This document shows positions 46,189 to 56,994 of a stretch of 64,000 nucleotides of DNA, one piece after another. The notes below the pieces were generated by a model. That model was not told the DNA's origin. It saw only the letters and a program-made list of their open reading frames with translations, and made no database searches. Origin of the DNA: Marsupella aquatica (lineage: Eukaryota; Marchantiophyta); assembly GCA_973895155.1 (NCBI GenBank), contig OZ316891.1:10478001-10542000 (forward strand), written 5' to 3'. Numbering within the stretch: the first letter of the stretch is position 1; each line of letters opens with the position of its first letter. The translations under genes and the position numbers were made by a program.

Positions 46189-49100
46189 TCATAAGCCATT
46201 CAAGTTCTGCCTCTCCAGCACAAGTCTGACTTCGCCTAAAGTCAAAATAGGTTGGCTACAAAGAGTCGACTCCTCAATCTCAAGTTTGAAAACATTTATG
46301 TACACCCAGTATAGATGTTTGCAAGGCATGTACGACTTGCCACGCGAATGTCGGAGGAAGAAGTCTTCACAAGAGCAAGCGGGGAAGATACAGATTTGGA
46401 CAAAGTATGTGCTTGGTGATCGATGGTTCTCATGGGTTCGAATTCGAAATTGCTTTCCAAAAGCATTTACGGTCTGAACATTCCATTCCCCATCCAAACT
46501 CATCACTTCTTATCGTGCAGACTCCATTCGCTTCGTGTGACCCACAGTGAGATTAGACCGAGGCCTTGAGTTCCTCCCATTCCGACTACCAAGTCGGAGA
46601 TTCGGCTCCAAAAACCTTATTGTTTATGGGAACACGTTAACATTTATCCTGAGGTCAAAAGCAGATGGCGCAGATCGACTCAATCCTGTTGTTCGCTCTA
46701 AGACAAGTCCTTGCTCTTCCAGTAATTTCAGAAGGAGACAGGCTCGTACCCTTCAGAACAGGAAAAATGTCAGGAAAAGGAGGAAGCTTCTAAACACCAT
46801 GACGCGGATGACTCTTGTAACATGCTTGGTTCGGGCAAAACCAAATCATTTTGGAGATGGGTTCGCCCCTGAAGAGACGATGGCCCTTCACGACAATTCC
46901 GACAACACCTTCAGACGAATGGAAGCCAACCTTCTTGATACAATTTCGACACTCATCGCGATCCGAACTCCCATTCAGTGTACCATTGCATTGCGGACCT
47001 GCTCCATACTTCGATGTCCGTCGCAACTGCCACTGCCCCGGAGGGACATCCTTCTCTAGCACAATCGTGCGTGGAAGTTGATTCTGAAGTGCTGCTGGGG
47101 CACTGAGCGGAGGTTTTGAGGATCTTGTTGTTCGGGTTGTTTGAGGAGTATAGTCCAGTGAATCAGTATCACTCTCTGATGTGACCATACCTGAGAGATT
47201 CACCGCCTTTGTGATAGGATGATCAGAACTTGAGGGAATAGAAGAAAAGTCAGTTCTGTTCAGGTTCTTCCTTTTCAAACCACGAGTATTTGGTGTGGTT
47301 ATTAGAACGGTGTCATGCCGATGGGAATCTTGTGGAGAGACATTCCCAGTTGCATGTCCCTTCCTCTTCATTGACTTCGTCATTATATCTCCATTCAGGG
47401 GAGTACTTCTTTCCAAATCGAATTCTGCTGCGTTAGATAGAAGCATATTAGTCGCTTCTTCAAACAATCTTGGCAAACCTGCTTAATCGGCGGAACGGAA
47501 CGCCAATTCCCATATAGTTGGCCCCTTCCCCCGGTTCAAGCCTTTACGGTATGCACTGTATCCGGCAACTTGAGACAGCACGGTTTTGGTCAACTTCGCA
47601 AGCTTCATAAAGACCGACCTTTTTCTTTGTAGCCGAGGCTTTCATGGACGCATGCCTTGATTCTGACCTTGTACAGTTGGGGATCAAGGCACCTTCCTCA
47701 GCGCTTTTGCTCTGCCATACAAAAATGTCAATCGTAAGTAGTATTCTATTACCAGCGCCCGACGCTGGCAACATAAATATGTAGAACAGGCCTGAAATAC
47801 AATTTCAATGTTTAATACTGAATTCTAACTACATATTGGCTTCAATTTCTTGTACTACTTGTTTTGACGTGTATGGAGAAAATAACCAGCGCCTGGCGCT
47901 AATATGAAGTTGATGAACATTACAGTCTAGATAGATGGATGCCTTACCACTCGAATAAAATTGCCCCACTGGCGCCAGCAAACAACCCACCAAGATATCC
48001 AGCTTTGCAGCATCTTCAGCTTTCCGGGGACACAGTTTCCTGATTGCCACCACACAACAATCTCTCGGGACACCCGGTATGCTGCCACAAATGATGGAGC
48101 ATTTCTTAGTTTCTCCCAAAGTCTCCGATGCTCCGATTGACATTCTTCCAGTACTCCTTCCTTGGAATGACGATGAAAAGATTGATAAAAGTGAAATGCA
48201 TCAGAGCGCTCCCTCTCCGGGTCCGGGTGTCCACCAAACAAACATTTCGCACTGCATTCCATCCAGCTTGTGCATTGTCGGCCATAAATCCTTGGATGAC
48301 AACCTCCTGAAGTTCATTTTCTTTGCAAACCTCAATCATCACTCTCCATGCCTTTTCAAAAGACTCAGTGTCTTCACCTTTCAACTCGCATGTGAAAATT
48401 GTACACAGTGCACGGAAATTGTGGTCGTAGACGTGTGCGCTGAAAGTAAACCAATCCGTGGTGACACGCTGCATCACATCGAAACTTACCCAGGCTCCTT
48501 CGAGTCTTCCACCCGGTTGCATCTGCCTCAAAAGATCCACACCCGAACCGTGACCTTTCACGGTCATTTTAAAGATGTGAGGCCTATCATTCTGACATCC
48601 CTGACCTGGAAGCAAATACCTCTGGAGAAACGATACATGAATCCTCCTCTGCATTTGCGAGAGAAAATCTAATTCACCCCGACCTTTTTGGTCTATCCTA
48701 ACTCTCCGACAAAGAGATGCAAACTTCTGCGGAGTGGAAAGGACCATCAGAGACTTCCATATTTCAGTTTCTTCGATATCGACCATGTCGTCAACATGTT
48801 CATAGAGAGATTTCACTAAGGACCCTGTAGCAGAATTCAAGATCCTTGCCGGTTTTGACAGAGGATTGGCTTCATGTTTTTTTTAATTAGATCCTCAGCT
48901 ATCTTCTCCGCACTCCTACATAAGGTTTTTCTACTTGGATGGTTGTGCTCACCTATATGAATTGCCAGGTGGGACATATGACTACATGTTTCCGCATCAA
49001 GTAATACTTGGGGGTACATGTAAAACAAACGGGCAGTGCAGTACTTCACACAAAAAGGAATCTGTTCGTAGTAATGACAAACAACACCTCCCTCTTCGAT

Positions 49101-49931
49101 GAAAGATCCCACAGCATACTGACCACTGAGCTTTGGAGTACCCTGCCATGCCTTAGCATTTGCCTTCTTCTTCATTTGGAAATAGTCGCAGGACTTGTTC
49201 CTGCATTCAATGAATCCCGTACAGGTAACCTTCCCAAACTGCCAAAGGTTTTTAGGATGAACAGTTGCAGTTGTTGGAAATATGCGTGTCTAAATGTAAC
49301 AATCTTTGGCACGATCCATGTCCCTAAGCCTAGAGCCTTTAGAGAGCATCTTATCAATGGGCGGCAACTCAAACATGACGTTACCATTGTACTTAGTTGG
49401 CAGACAGGACACTTGTTCATGCCTGAAATCACCCACTGATATGAACCGTGACAACTCACTATGACCAGTTGATTTGAGTAACGTATCCATCGCATTGCGC
49501 CGGTACACGACCTCCAACTGCTTAGAGCTTCCCGGAGTCTCAGCTTTCATGACAACAGGGAGCAGGATTTTTTTCTTCGACGGTGGACTTAGAGTACGAT
49601 CTCCATCCTCACTTGAAGAAATCTCAACCACATCACATGGAACTGGCGGGAAACTGGACAGCCCTGCATGCTGTCTTAAATGAACCGAGTACGAGATCCC
49701 TGCGTAGAGATGCCAAAACCGTTCACCGTCATCGACATTGAACGTTGCAGCATCCTCGATATCATCAATGGATTCGAGCTCTCGAACAATGGCCTCAATG
49801 TCATTCATCTTCAAATCAAATCTCCCGGAAAGATACCTCTCCCGGACCTGCTTGTATGTATATTCCATGGGGATGGGGATAGTCACAATATCTTCAGAAC
49901 CGAATCGAGAAAGAACGATAGACCGAGACAT
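46189..49931 (-). pseudogene. transposase of element C (Cys/His segment, DDE-like region, SWIM), degenerate
   Basis: The ATG at 49931 (MSRSIVLSRFGSED) opens an N-terminal domain to 49290, where an in-frame TAG (49290-49292) occurs. The same frame continues with a Cys/His segment (CTGFIECRNKSCDYF ... HIGEHNHP, 49235-48925) resembling WRKY/GCM1-type fingers. An eight-T run at 48877-48884 marks a one-base frameshift into the catalytic region at 48840-48106 (AHVYDHNFRALCTIFTCELK; VIQGFMADNAQAGWNAVRNV), an RNase H-like, MULE-type core. Further shifts near 48250 and 48070 lead to FGGHPDPERERSDAFHFYQS and LCPRKAEDAAKLD. An intron with two palindromes (about 47940-47720) follows, then 47715-47540 and 47476-46790 (CNGTLNGSSDRDECRNC; FCPNQACY). 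At 46506-46189 a SWIM finger appears (CSCEDFFLRHSRGKSYMPCKHLYWV). Whether the last two exons belong to the same transcript is uncertain. Confidence 0.7.
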
Positions 49932-50895
49932 GGTGAACAAAAACAAAAACCGAGGGCTATAGCGTTTGAAAGAAGAAAAGTTCATGGTATTGTTCAGCTT
50001 ATATTTGTCGAACCTGGGAATTTGACGTTAACCGATCCGTTTGTATACGACATAAAACATAGACGATGGAGGATCCGTTGGCACCATAAATGATTTTTGT
50101 CGTTTTTTCCCCGATAAGTCCGGATGTCAGACACGAACATATTGCTAAAAAGATCACCAACCTTACTTAAACAGACCGTAAGATATGACAAGGTATTGTC
50201 AAATTTTAGTAGCGCCTGGCGCTAACTAAAATACGCCACTAAAAATGTGTCTGAAATCTCGACATTCCAAACTAGCGCCCGACGCTAGTATAGAATAAAT
50301 TCCCTGAAAATGAACATTATGACCACATACCAGGTGGTAATTGGGAATAAATGGTGCCTTCAAAGGATGGTTTTGATGGATTATGGATGATAAATGAACA
50401 TTTATACTAGCGTCGGGCGCTAGTATTACATTTGAGAAATATTTCTCCGTAAACGATGTACTGAAGGACACTTTAATAAAATATGGGGGTGGAAAGGCCA
50501 AAATTTATGTCATAGCTCCTTCAAAAAAGACCTCTAAATTTCTTCCAGTTTATACTAGCGTCGGGCGCTATTATAAGCATACTCTAAATTGTTCCCCTTG
50601 ATGGTCATCATTAATGCTAGCGCCCGGCGCTAGTATTGATATGATGTTAGGAAATGTCTTTAACGGTAACATTTAACGGTAACTTATGACTTCCGTGTGT
50701 GTTACGCATCTTCTACCGTTTGATTTTGGTAATTAAACCTTCCGTATACAGACGTTGGAAACCGCCAAACATCAGAGCTAATGGCTTTCCTCTAGGTTAT
50801 GTCTTCCTCCCGCTAGAATATATTACACATTCAGAGATGATTATAGTTCCATAATTTCATTGTACGATAGTTCGTACGCTTCTAGAAGGAAGACG
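49932..50895. promoter_or_regulatory. divergent intergenic region of element C with five palindromes
   Basis: This stretch separates the start codons of the transposase (49931, minus) and the ParB-methyltransferase gene (50896, plus). Palindrome cores at 50211, 50274, 50409, 50557 and 50619 lie within about 420 bp, spaced 63, 135, 148 and 62 bp. No coding signal is seen. It is the natural place for shared control of both genes. Confidence 0.6.
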
Positions 50896-53800
50896 ATGGA
50901 GGTATTTCCCTCTTCTTCCAGAGGGTATAGTGCGGTTCCTGACCAGGAGCGAGCTTATTTTGAATCTTCGCAGTCTTCATTTACTGGTTCAGTCTATACA
51001 CGTTGTATAACTCGTTCCTCAAAGTTGTTGCCGCTCACTTCTATCAGCGGTGTTTTGGGTCCAAATCCTTTGCGAAGAAAGATGGACAACGTAGACACAA
51101 TTGTGATCTAGGATGTTGCGGATTGCGCGCTTGCTGAGACTGATCTCATTTTGAAACATGTCATGTCTTTTGGAAAGGATTCTCATGGATTTGACAAGGA
51201 GCCGCCTCGAATCCCTCTGTGTCGATTGGTTCACATGGAGGTGGTTCGTACTCTGCAGAAAGACAGCTCTTCCATCGAGAAGCTGAAAGACTCTTTTCGT
51301 AGTATGGGTTACAAATCTTTGACAGGGATGCATTTCTATGTGCAACCAACGGATGAGAACAAAATTGTTCTGACCTATACCCAGGACATTCGTGATTCAT
51401 GGGATCCAATATGGCAATTGGAGAACGAGAAGTTTGAGGCTGAATGCGAGGCTGACCCGGATTTTCTCGTCTTGAAGGATAAGATGTTCTCTGTATTCGA
51501 TGGAAATCACAGGCTGTACTCCTGGACGCTTGTAACAGAGGAGAACCCGGACAATCCAAAATATCATCCTCGTGTGCTCTGTACAATATTTAAAGGAGAC
51601 AAGGGATCTCTCATTGAAATTGAGGCAGCTATGCACACCGTGAATCAGTAAGTTCTCATGATTTCCAGTTCTTTCCTTAAATCTTGCGAGTGTTGTATTT
51701 ACTAGCGCTCGGCGCTGCTTATACATGAATTGTTTTTCATTGACTCTTACTCTCAACGTTTGTTCGTCTAGGCTTGGCCAAGCAGTTGTAGAGCCTTCTT
51801 GGATCCTGGATGCGGACAGAATCAAACAAATTCTGGCGCATGACCTTGAGTATTACAGTAAACTGATTGACCCGGGTAATTTCAAGAAGTTTGAAAGCAT
51901 TCGGCTGAAAACTCGGAAGGGGTCATGGTATACGAAGAAGATGCCACAAGAAGCACTTGTTTACATTCTTTGTGAGAATAAGATAAAGTCGTACTCGCAT
52001 CAATTCAAACTCGACATGGAGGCAGCGGAGGCTCAAGGGAGTCCATGGTCGGCGGATGAGATTTCAAAATGGCATGCGGCCATGATGAAAGACGCAACCA
52101 AAGATTGGGCAGTGAAGTCTTCAAAAATTACGCCCTTATTAAGTCCTGAATTTGAAAATTTCCTCAGTACATGTGCAGAAATGTATGCTGTCACAGAGAG
52201 AAACAAGAGAGAGAAGAAGACTGACACCGTTGTATGTACGATGGACCGCGCACGATTGTTCACCGCTGTTTCTGCTCTAGACCCAAAGTTACGAAGCACT
52301 TTACTTGTGGCACATTGCAATCCTGAGCTGCGGAGACAGTTTTTTCACCTAGCAAGTGTTAACGATGATCCAGTCAAATAGTGGTGCCACACTTGGATCA
52401 CTTGGAATAGTGTGGAGGGAATTGCTGCTGGCATGTTACATTCATGTCTACGTGAAGTTGAGCAAACCATGCCCGCGAAGAGATTGGAAGAGTGGAATTG
52501 TAGTTCGTTTGATGATCTAGTTCAGTTTGTTACAAATGAATTCAAGAGATTTGGTGATTCCGTGAAGAATAAGTTCTTTCACACTATGTGGCCTTCAAAG
52601 TACCCTGACAAAGAAGATTACACCCAGAGAAACCAGAAGCGAGCGAAGAGGTTTGTGTATAGGTTCTACATGCACATGGAGGTAACCAAACCTGATTACT
52701 TCTGGGCATATCCTGCAGCTTTTATGAAGTGGATTTCAATAAGTGAAGATGATGCCTTGGCTGATTTGTACTCTATGTACCCCACAAAGGGCATATTTCC
52801 TCCGAGACCAATGACAGAATGGGAGAGAACTCACTGCCCCTGGTATCTAGATACAGATAGATGGGATTCTCCTTTTGATCAAAGGGAAAAAGATGCCTTC
52901 CATAAGCTTTCAAAGTCTCAGATGCCAGCAAAACTTGTGTCCGACATGAAGCAGGGTCTACTTGACGATGTAGACAAGTCTGCCACAAACTTGCAAACTA
53001 TCTGTGAAACAACTGTTGTGCATGTGGACCGGAGTCGCAAACCTCGCGCGAAAGCCAAAGCGGAGCTAGCAGCACCGAGCGAGTCTACTAAATCTGGAAA
53101 GAAGAGTAAGTATTGCTATCCATGATTTTGCCAGCGCCAGACGCTGGCAAAAAATATTCTGTTGAGGGTATTCTTTTTCTTGGTTATTAGGCTTCGGTTG
53201 CGACTTAAGTGAATTGCATTTGGTTAGCGCCAGGCGCTAGCTTCTTTCAATACTTTAAAAGTACTTATTCTAACTACGACCTGGTTATATTTTAGGAGGG
53301 AGGAAGTCTAATACGGTGGGAACGGGAGATCCAAAAAAGGATGCTACACCTGAAGTTTCCGAGGCAAACACGGGAGCTCAATCGGACCCCATTACTCCAG
53401 TCGACAAAGGGAAGGTTATAGTTCCTATCGACGCCACGAGTACCAGGAAGAAACGAAAGAGAGCTGTCAAAGGTGGACAATCTTTAAGGGAGAGTGTTAT
53501 AGCTTCTGGTTTCCAACGTGAAGTTGGAAACTTCAAAACAACTGTGTCTCGCCATTGCATGGTTGAGACAAGCCTTTCTGAATTTTTTGACTCGACGTTC
53601 AACAAGGAGGAGAAGCCCGAGTGGGTTAGTGATGTGGAGAAATGGGGAAAAGACCTCGTTAAGTTGGGATTTAAAGAGAAGGGAGTTGTTCGGGGGGGAA
53701 AAGTAAGATCGTTTGGAGTGGATGCCGGCTTCATTTACCTACCGACCGGGTTCAAACCATCTATCATTGATAAGAAGGTTCCTAAATGGAACATTCCAGA

Positions 53801-54944
53801 TCACTCAATGGCTAGATCTTTTTTCAAATCCATGGATCCATTTTTATCAGATGATGGGTTCCTTGTAATTCTACACAATGGGGAGTACGATCCCATGTCG
53901 CAAGTCATTGCTGCCTGTCAGGAGTCAAGGAAATTTTAGTGTATATGCTTGCATAATGTTGTGATGTCTGACCCGATGTATGCGGCAAAGATAGACCGAG
54001 AGATGTTTACCCTCAGGCTCGACATATTTGGCCGAATTAATGGGAAATGTAAAATTCCCAAAGACCCCAAATTTCGGCCGCTGTCCATCAGTGAGGACCC
54101 TTCGGTTACCAATTTGATTGGACTCTCTTCGCTCAAATCAGATCCATTCCCGCAAATGGAGTTTGTTGGAAATGCTCGTCTGTCTGTGGGTTTTATGCAA
54201 TCTGTTATAGAGCTTGTCACACGGCCTCGTGATATTTTTATGGATTGGACTGCTGGGGCTGGAAGCTCTTACATTGCTGGCGACTTCTCTGGATGATTTG
54301 TACTCGGGATAGAACACCGGAAAGAATTTATTGAAACCGCTTCAAAGGTTTTCATGGATTTGTTGTCTCCCAAAGAGATTGCAGTGTTACCTCCACCTGT
54401 TCCTACTGCCGACAAAAAAAAGAGAGATAAGCTTCGGTCGGTTCTCAATTTTGATTCTGATGATGAATCGAGTGAAGGTGGAGAGGAACAAGGTACAAGA
54501 AACTCCGAGGAGGAAAAGGGAGAGCGTCGTGCAGCTGCAGATGAAACCGATAGTGATGACTCTTCCGAGTAATGTTCATAAACTCGTAAGCTTCTTTCTC
54601 CATTCCCGTCAATTCATAACATTTCTTTTGTTGTTTTGGGGAAAGGCGCCTTACAAAATGGACTTTGTTATATCAGGTCAGAGTGGAATGCAAGGAGACG
54701 ATTCAAACTGCGGAGGAAGATCGCGAGACACAACTTAGAAACACCAGAAAAACCGTTTGTTCTTCCCTCCTATGCAGAGAAAGCCGCAAGGAAAGCAGAA
54801 AGTGCAAGGACACTTTGTTGGGAAAACAAAGGTCTTTGGTTACGAAGGGGTGTTGACCGAAAGTTCATTAAACATCCTTATGTTGATGACTTCTCCCGCA
54901 GCCAGTACGTAGATGATGAGGCTGTGTCCACGAACAGATCCTAG
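50896..54944 (+). pseudogene. ParB-like domain fused to permuted DNA amino-methyltransferase, gene of element C (four in-frame stops)
   Basis: Exons 50896-51647, 51772-53105, 53296-54568 and 54677-54944 join in phase (about 1,209 codons). Exon 1 carries a ParB/sulfiredoxin-type domain: VHMEVVRTLQKDSSSIEKL, SLTGMHFYVQ and the diagnostic VFDGNHRLYSW. Exon 2 is a long unrecognised helical region. Exon 3 carries a permuted (beta-type) methyltransferase. A motif IV-like site reads VPKWNIPDHSMARSF, then PFLSDDGFLVIL. Later come LSVGFMQSVIELVTRPRDIF and the SAM-binding MDWTAGAGSSYIAG, followed by FVLGIEHRKEFIETA. An acidic tail (DSDDESSEGGEEQ) and a basic last exon follow. In-frame stops are TAG 51109, TAG 52379, TAG 53937 and TGA 54294; otherwise the frame is continuous. 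ParB-type domains bind or cut DNA; beta-type enzymes methylate adenine N6 or cytosine N4. The expected DPPY/W reads VPKW, so this copy may be inactive even apart from the stops. Confidence 0.75.
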
Positions 54945-55823
54945 AGTACAGATTCTGGTTCCGATTCAGAATCTTCGGAACCATGAGAAGTAGTGGGTAG
55001 TTGAGGCTAAATCTTTTAGCAGCACCCGGCGCTTGTAACATCTGTATTATTTCCCTCTGCTGAGGGTCCTTTTAAATTGTTGATTTCTCTCTACTTGTTG
55101 ATTACTTTTGACTTCTATTCTTTACAAGCGCCTGGCGCTCGCCAAATGGAATCTCTAAATGGCCGTTTAGTCTTTGTCGTTTCCTGTCAATGGTCATCGT
55201 CATTGGATACCAACTGCCATTTGGATTGTGTTCTTTAGTCAGTCGTCGAAAAGCCGTTGGGGACCATAGTTTCGGGACAATGATTCCATAGTTTAGGGAC
55301 CGGGCGGAAGGGACGACTATAGTTTCAGTTTAGGTTTGTTCGGGATGACGAGAGTTGGGGACGTCGATAGTTGAGGACGACGATAGTTTCGGGAGGACGA
55401 TAGAATGGGACGATAGAACGGGACGATAGAACGGGAGGGGAGACTTTGTTTCAGGAGGACGATAGAACGTGACGATAGAACGGGACGATAGTTCGTTTGG
55501 GAAGACTTTGTTTCGGGAAGACGATAGAACGGGACGTTAGAGCAGGGCGATAGAACGGGACGTTAGAGCAGGGCGATAGAACGGGACGTTAGAGCAGGGC
55601 GATAGAACGGGATGATACCTGTTACCAAGGCGAAGATAGTTTTGGGAGGCAATAGAACGGGACGATGATAGTTTGATGGTCGTTTTGGAACGGTAGTGTA
55701 CGCGGACCTTTATCTGGCGTCTTAGTCTTTGCGGACCTTTCTTTGGCCTTTGTCGGCTATAGCACTCGCGGACGACATTCTTATGGGAGGAGAGGTTACA
55801 TATTAGATCGGGATCTTTGAAAC
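54945..55823 (+). repeat. intergenic with palindromes and a GGACGATAGAAC minisatellite
   Basis: After two palindromes (55021, 55127), positions about 55255-55680 are a minisatellite of GGACGATAGAACGG units. It includes a 26-bp unit (GATAGAACGGGACGTTAGAG plus CAGGGC) in three nearly perfect copies at about 55522-55605. A CCTGTTACCA motif like those at the element ends follows at 55619. Confidence 0.85.
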
Positions 55824-56285
55824 ATGGTGAGTCAGTATGAGCCAATGGATTGGGAGGCAGCTTTTCGTCCTTCTCGTGTGCGTCCGGAAGAGAGCCATTT
55901 CAGCTCTTTTGAATCGCGAATGGAGACTGAAGAAACTGAAACTTCCACTTTTCGGAACCGTCATGCTCTCCCGTATGATGAGGCTATTAGTCCTGGAGAG
56001 AAGAACATCCCTTGGATTGTCGATTCCCCTGCGCCTCCGTTCTCTAGTCGGTTTTCATCTCACCCGGGAGTTCTTGTTGATGGGGTACTCCCAATCAATT
56101 GAAGAGGACAAGAAATGTTCGGGCGAGTTGATTTTAAGGACAGTAATATTCCTAATGAACATTTTACGAGGGCTGTTCATCGAGGACCTTCAGAGGGATA
56201 CGTTCGTTTGCGTGGTCTCGGCTTCAAGAAAGATCGGCGGAGAGAAGCAGCAGGAGTGGATGATGATTGCAACTCGGAAAGCTAG
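55824..56285 (+). pseudogene. small third gene of element C (153 codons, one in-frame TGA)
   Basis: It starts at an ATG (VSQYEPMDWEAAFRPSR), is Ser/Glu/Pro-rich and polar, and meets TGA at 56100-56102. The same frame then continues to 56285 with a basic end (YVRLRGLGFKKDRRRE). No domain is recognised. The TGA stands before AGA and would be CGA before a C-to-T change. It lies behind the methyltransferase gene in the same orientation and is flanked by palindromes at 55127 and 56319. Confidence 0.45.
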
Positions 56286-56899
56286 ATGGAAATTTTGTTT
56301 TGCTGATCGCTTTAAGCTAGCGCCGGGCGCTGCTAAAGTTTTCCGGATTTTGTGGCATTGAAGTCGACCTCAGCTCTGGCGTTAGGGTTTTCCCGGTTGT
56401 CTACTATTTAGGTTTTGGCTAGCGCCGGGCGCTATTGAAACGACAACGGATTTTGTGGGAGGGAATGGATCTTGACTATGTTGTCTGGGTTTGGATGCAT
56501 CTTGTCTCCAAGAAACGACTAGTTTTCTAGTTAGTTTTTGGCTAGCGCCGAGCGCTTTTCATGTATTAGTCGAAAACCTCCGACGGTGTCGACCGTGACT
56601 TCATGGATGGGATTTTTAGGCCAGATTGTTGATGTTGATAACTGCATTTTGTATCACTTAAGTCGAGCGCATTTTCTATTTTGCGATAATATATGCAAAT
56701 GTTTTTTCCGGCCTTTCTTTTCTACTTGTATTTGTCTTGGATTTTGTGTATCTCAATTGGCAACCGTCTTTTATGTTTCAAAAAAAAATTTCCGTGTTGT
56801 TCTTTTATTTATCACGAGGGTTTGGTGGTTTTGGTTTCTATTCTTGTACTTTCAAATGGAGATTTTGAGACCTTTTTTTAAGATCACTGTTCACGACCA
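56286..56899. other. 3' non-coding part of element C
   Basis: It contains three palindromes (56319, 56421, 56544), each directly preceded by a T-rich TTTTGG-CTAG or TTAAG-CTAG context. The remainder is T-rich with no supported gene. Confidence 0.5.
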
Positions 56900-56994
56900 T
56901 CCAAACACTGTTCACTGGTAACAGCTCCTTTTAACTGGTACCAGAATCTATTTCCTGTTACTGTTATCTGTTTGCTGTCGTTTGTAAATTCCCC

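Larger units (their letters stand above)
46070..56556. repeat. dispersed family of 16 palindromes, consensus CTAGCGCCnGGCGCTAG
   Basis: Core 13-mers lie at 46070, 47754, 47888, 50211, 50274, 50409, 50557, 50619, 51704, 53133, 53226, 55021, 55127, 56319, 56421 and 56544. Many extend to CTAG...CTAG or CCAG...CTGG arms of 17 bp. Single mismatches (CGAC for CGGC, CGTC for CGCC) spoil one arm in about half. All are intergenic or in predicted introns: 47754 and 47888 lie in a transposase intron, 51704 and 53133/53226 in the two introns of the methyltransferase gene, and five lie in the divergent promoter. I noticed none outside element C. Confidence 0.92.
45476..56994. mobile_element. Mutator-like element C (11.5 kb) with transposase, ParB-methyltransferase gene and palindromic sites
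   Basis: The 8-bp duplication CAATGACC lies at 45468-45475 and 56995-57002. Joining the flanks restores the AATGACACC repeat array of B. The ends are imperfect inverted repeats: GGGTATGATAGCCATGACAG on the left and GGGGAATTTACAAACGACAG on the right, read inward, followed on both sides by AAACAGA-AACAG and CTGTTACCAG-type motifs. The coding layout is a divergent pair, transposase on the minus strand (46189-49931) and ParB-methyltransferase on the plus strand (50896-54944), plus a small plus-strand gene (55824-56285). Assignment to the Mutator superfamily rests on the Cys/His segment, DDE-like region and SWIM order and an 8-9 bp duplication; a novel superfamily is possible. Sixteen palindromes of the AGCGCCnGGCGCT type are spread through non-coding parts. 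Confidence 0.85.

Noticed and set aside
47970-47977. TGGCGCCA as a further member of the palindrome family
   Set aside because: It lacks the AGCGCC-GGCGCT arms and lies in transposase coding sequence, so it is probably chance.
50896-54944. Stop-codon reassignment to explain in-frame TAGs
   Set aside because: Unaffected genes nearby end at ordinary TAG and TAA/TGA stops (CYP37 ends in TAG, the SET gene in TAG), so decay is the simpler reading.
46070-56556. CRISPR-like array
   Set aside because: The palindromes are spaced hundreds of bases to kilobases apart and lie in introns and promoters of a plant transposon. There are no regular spacers.
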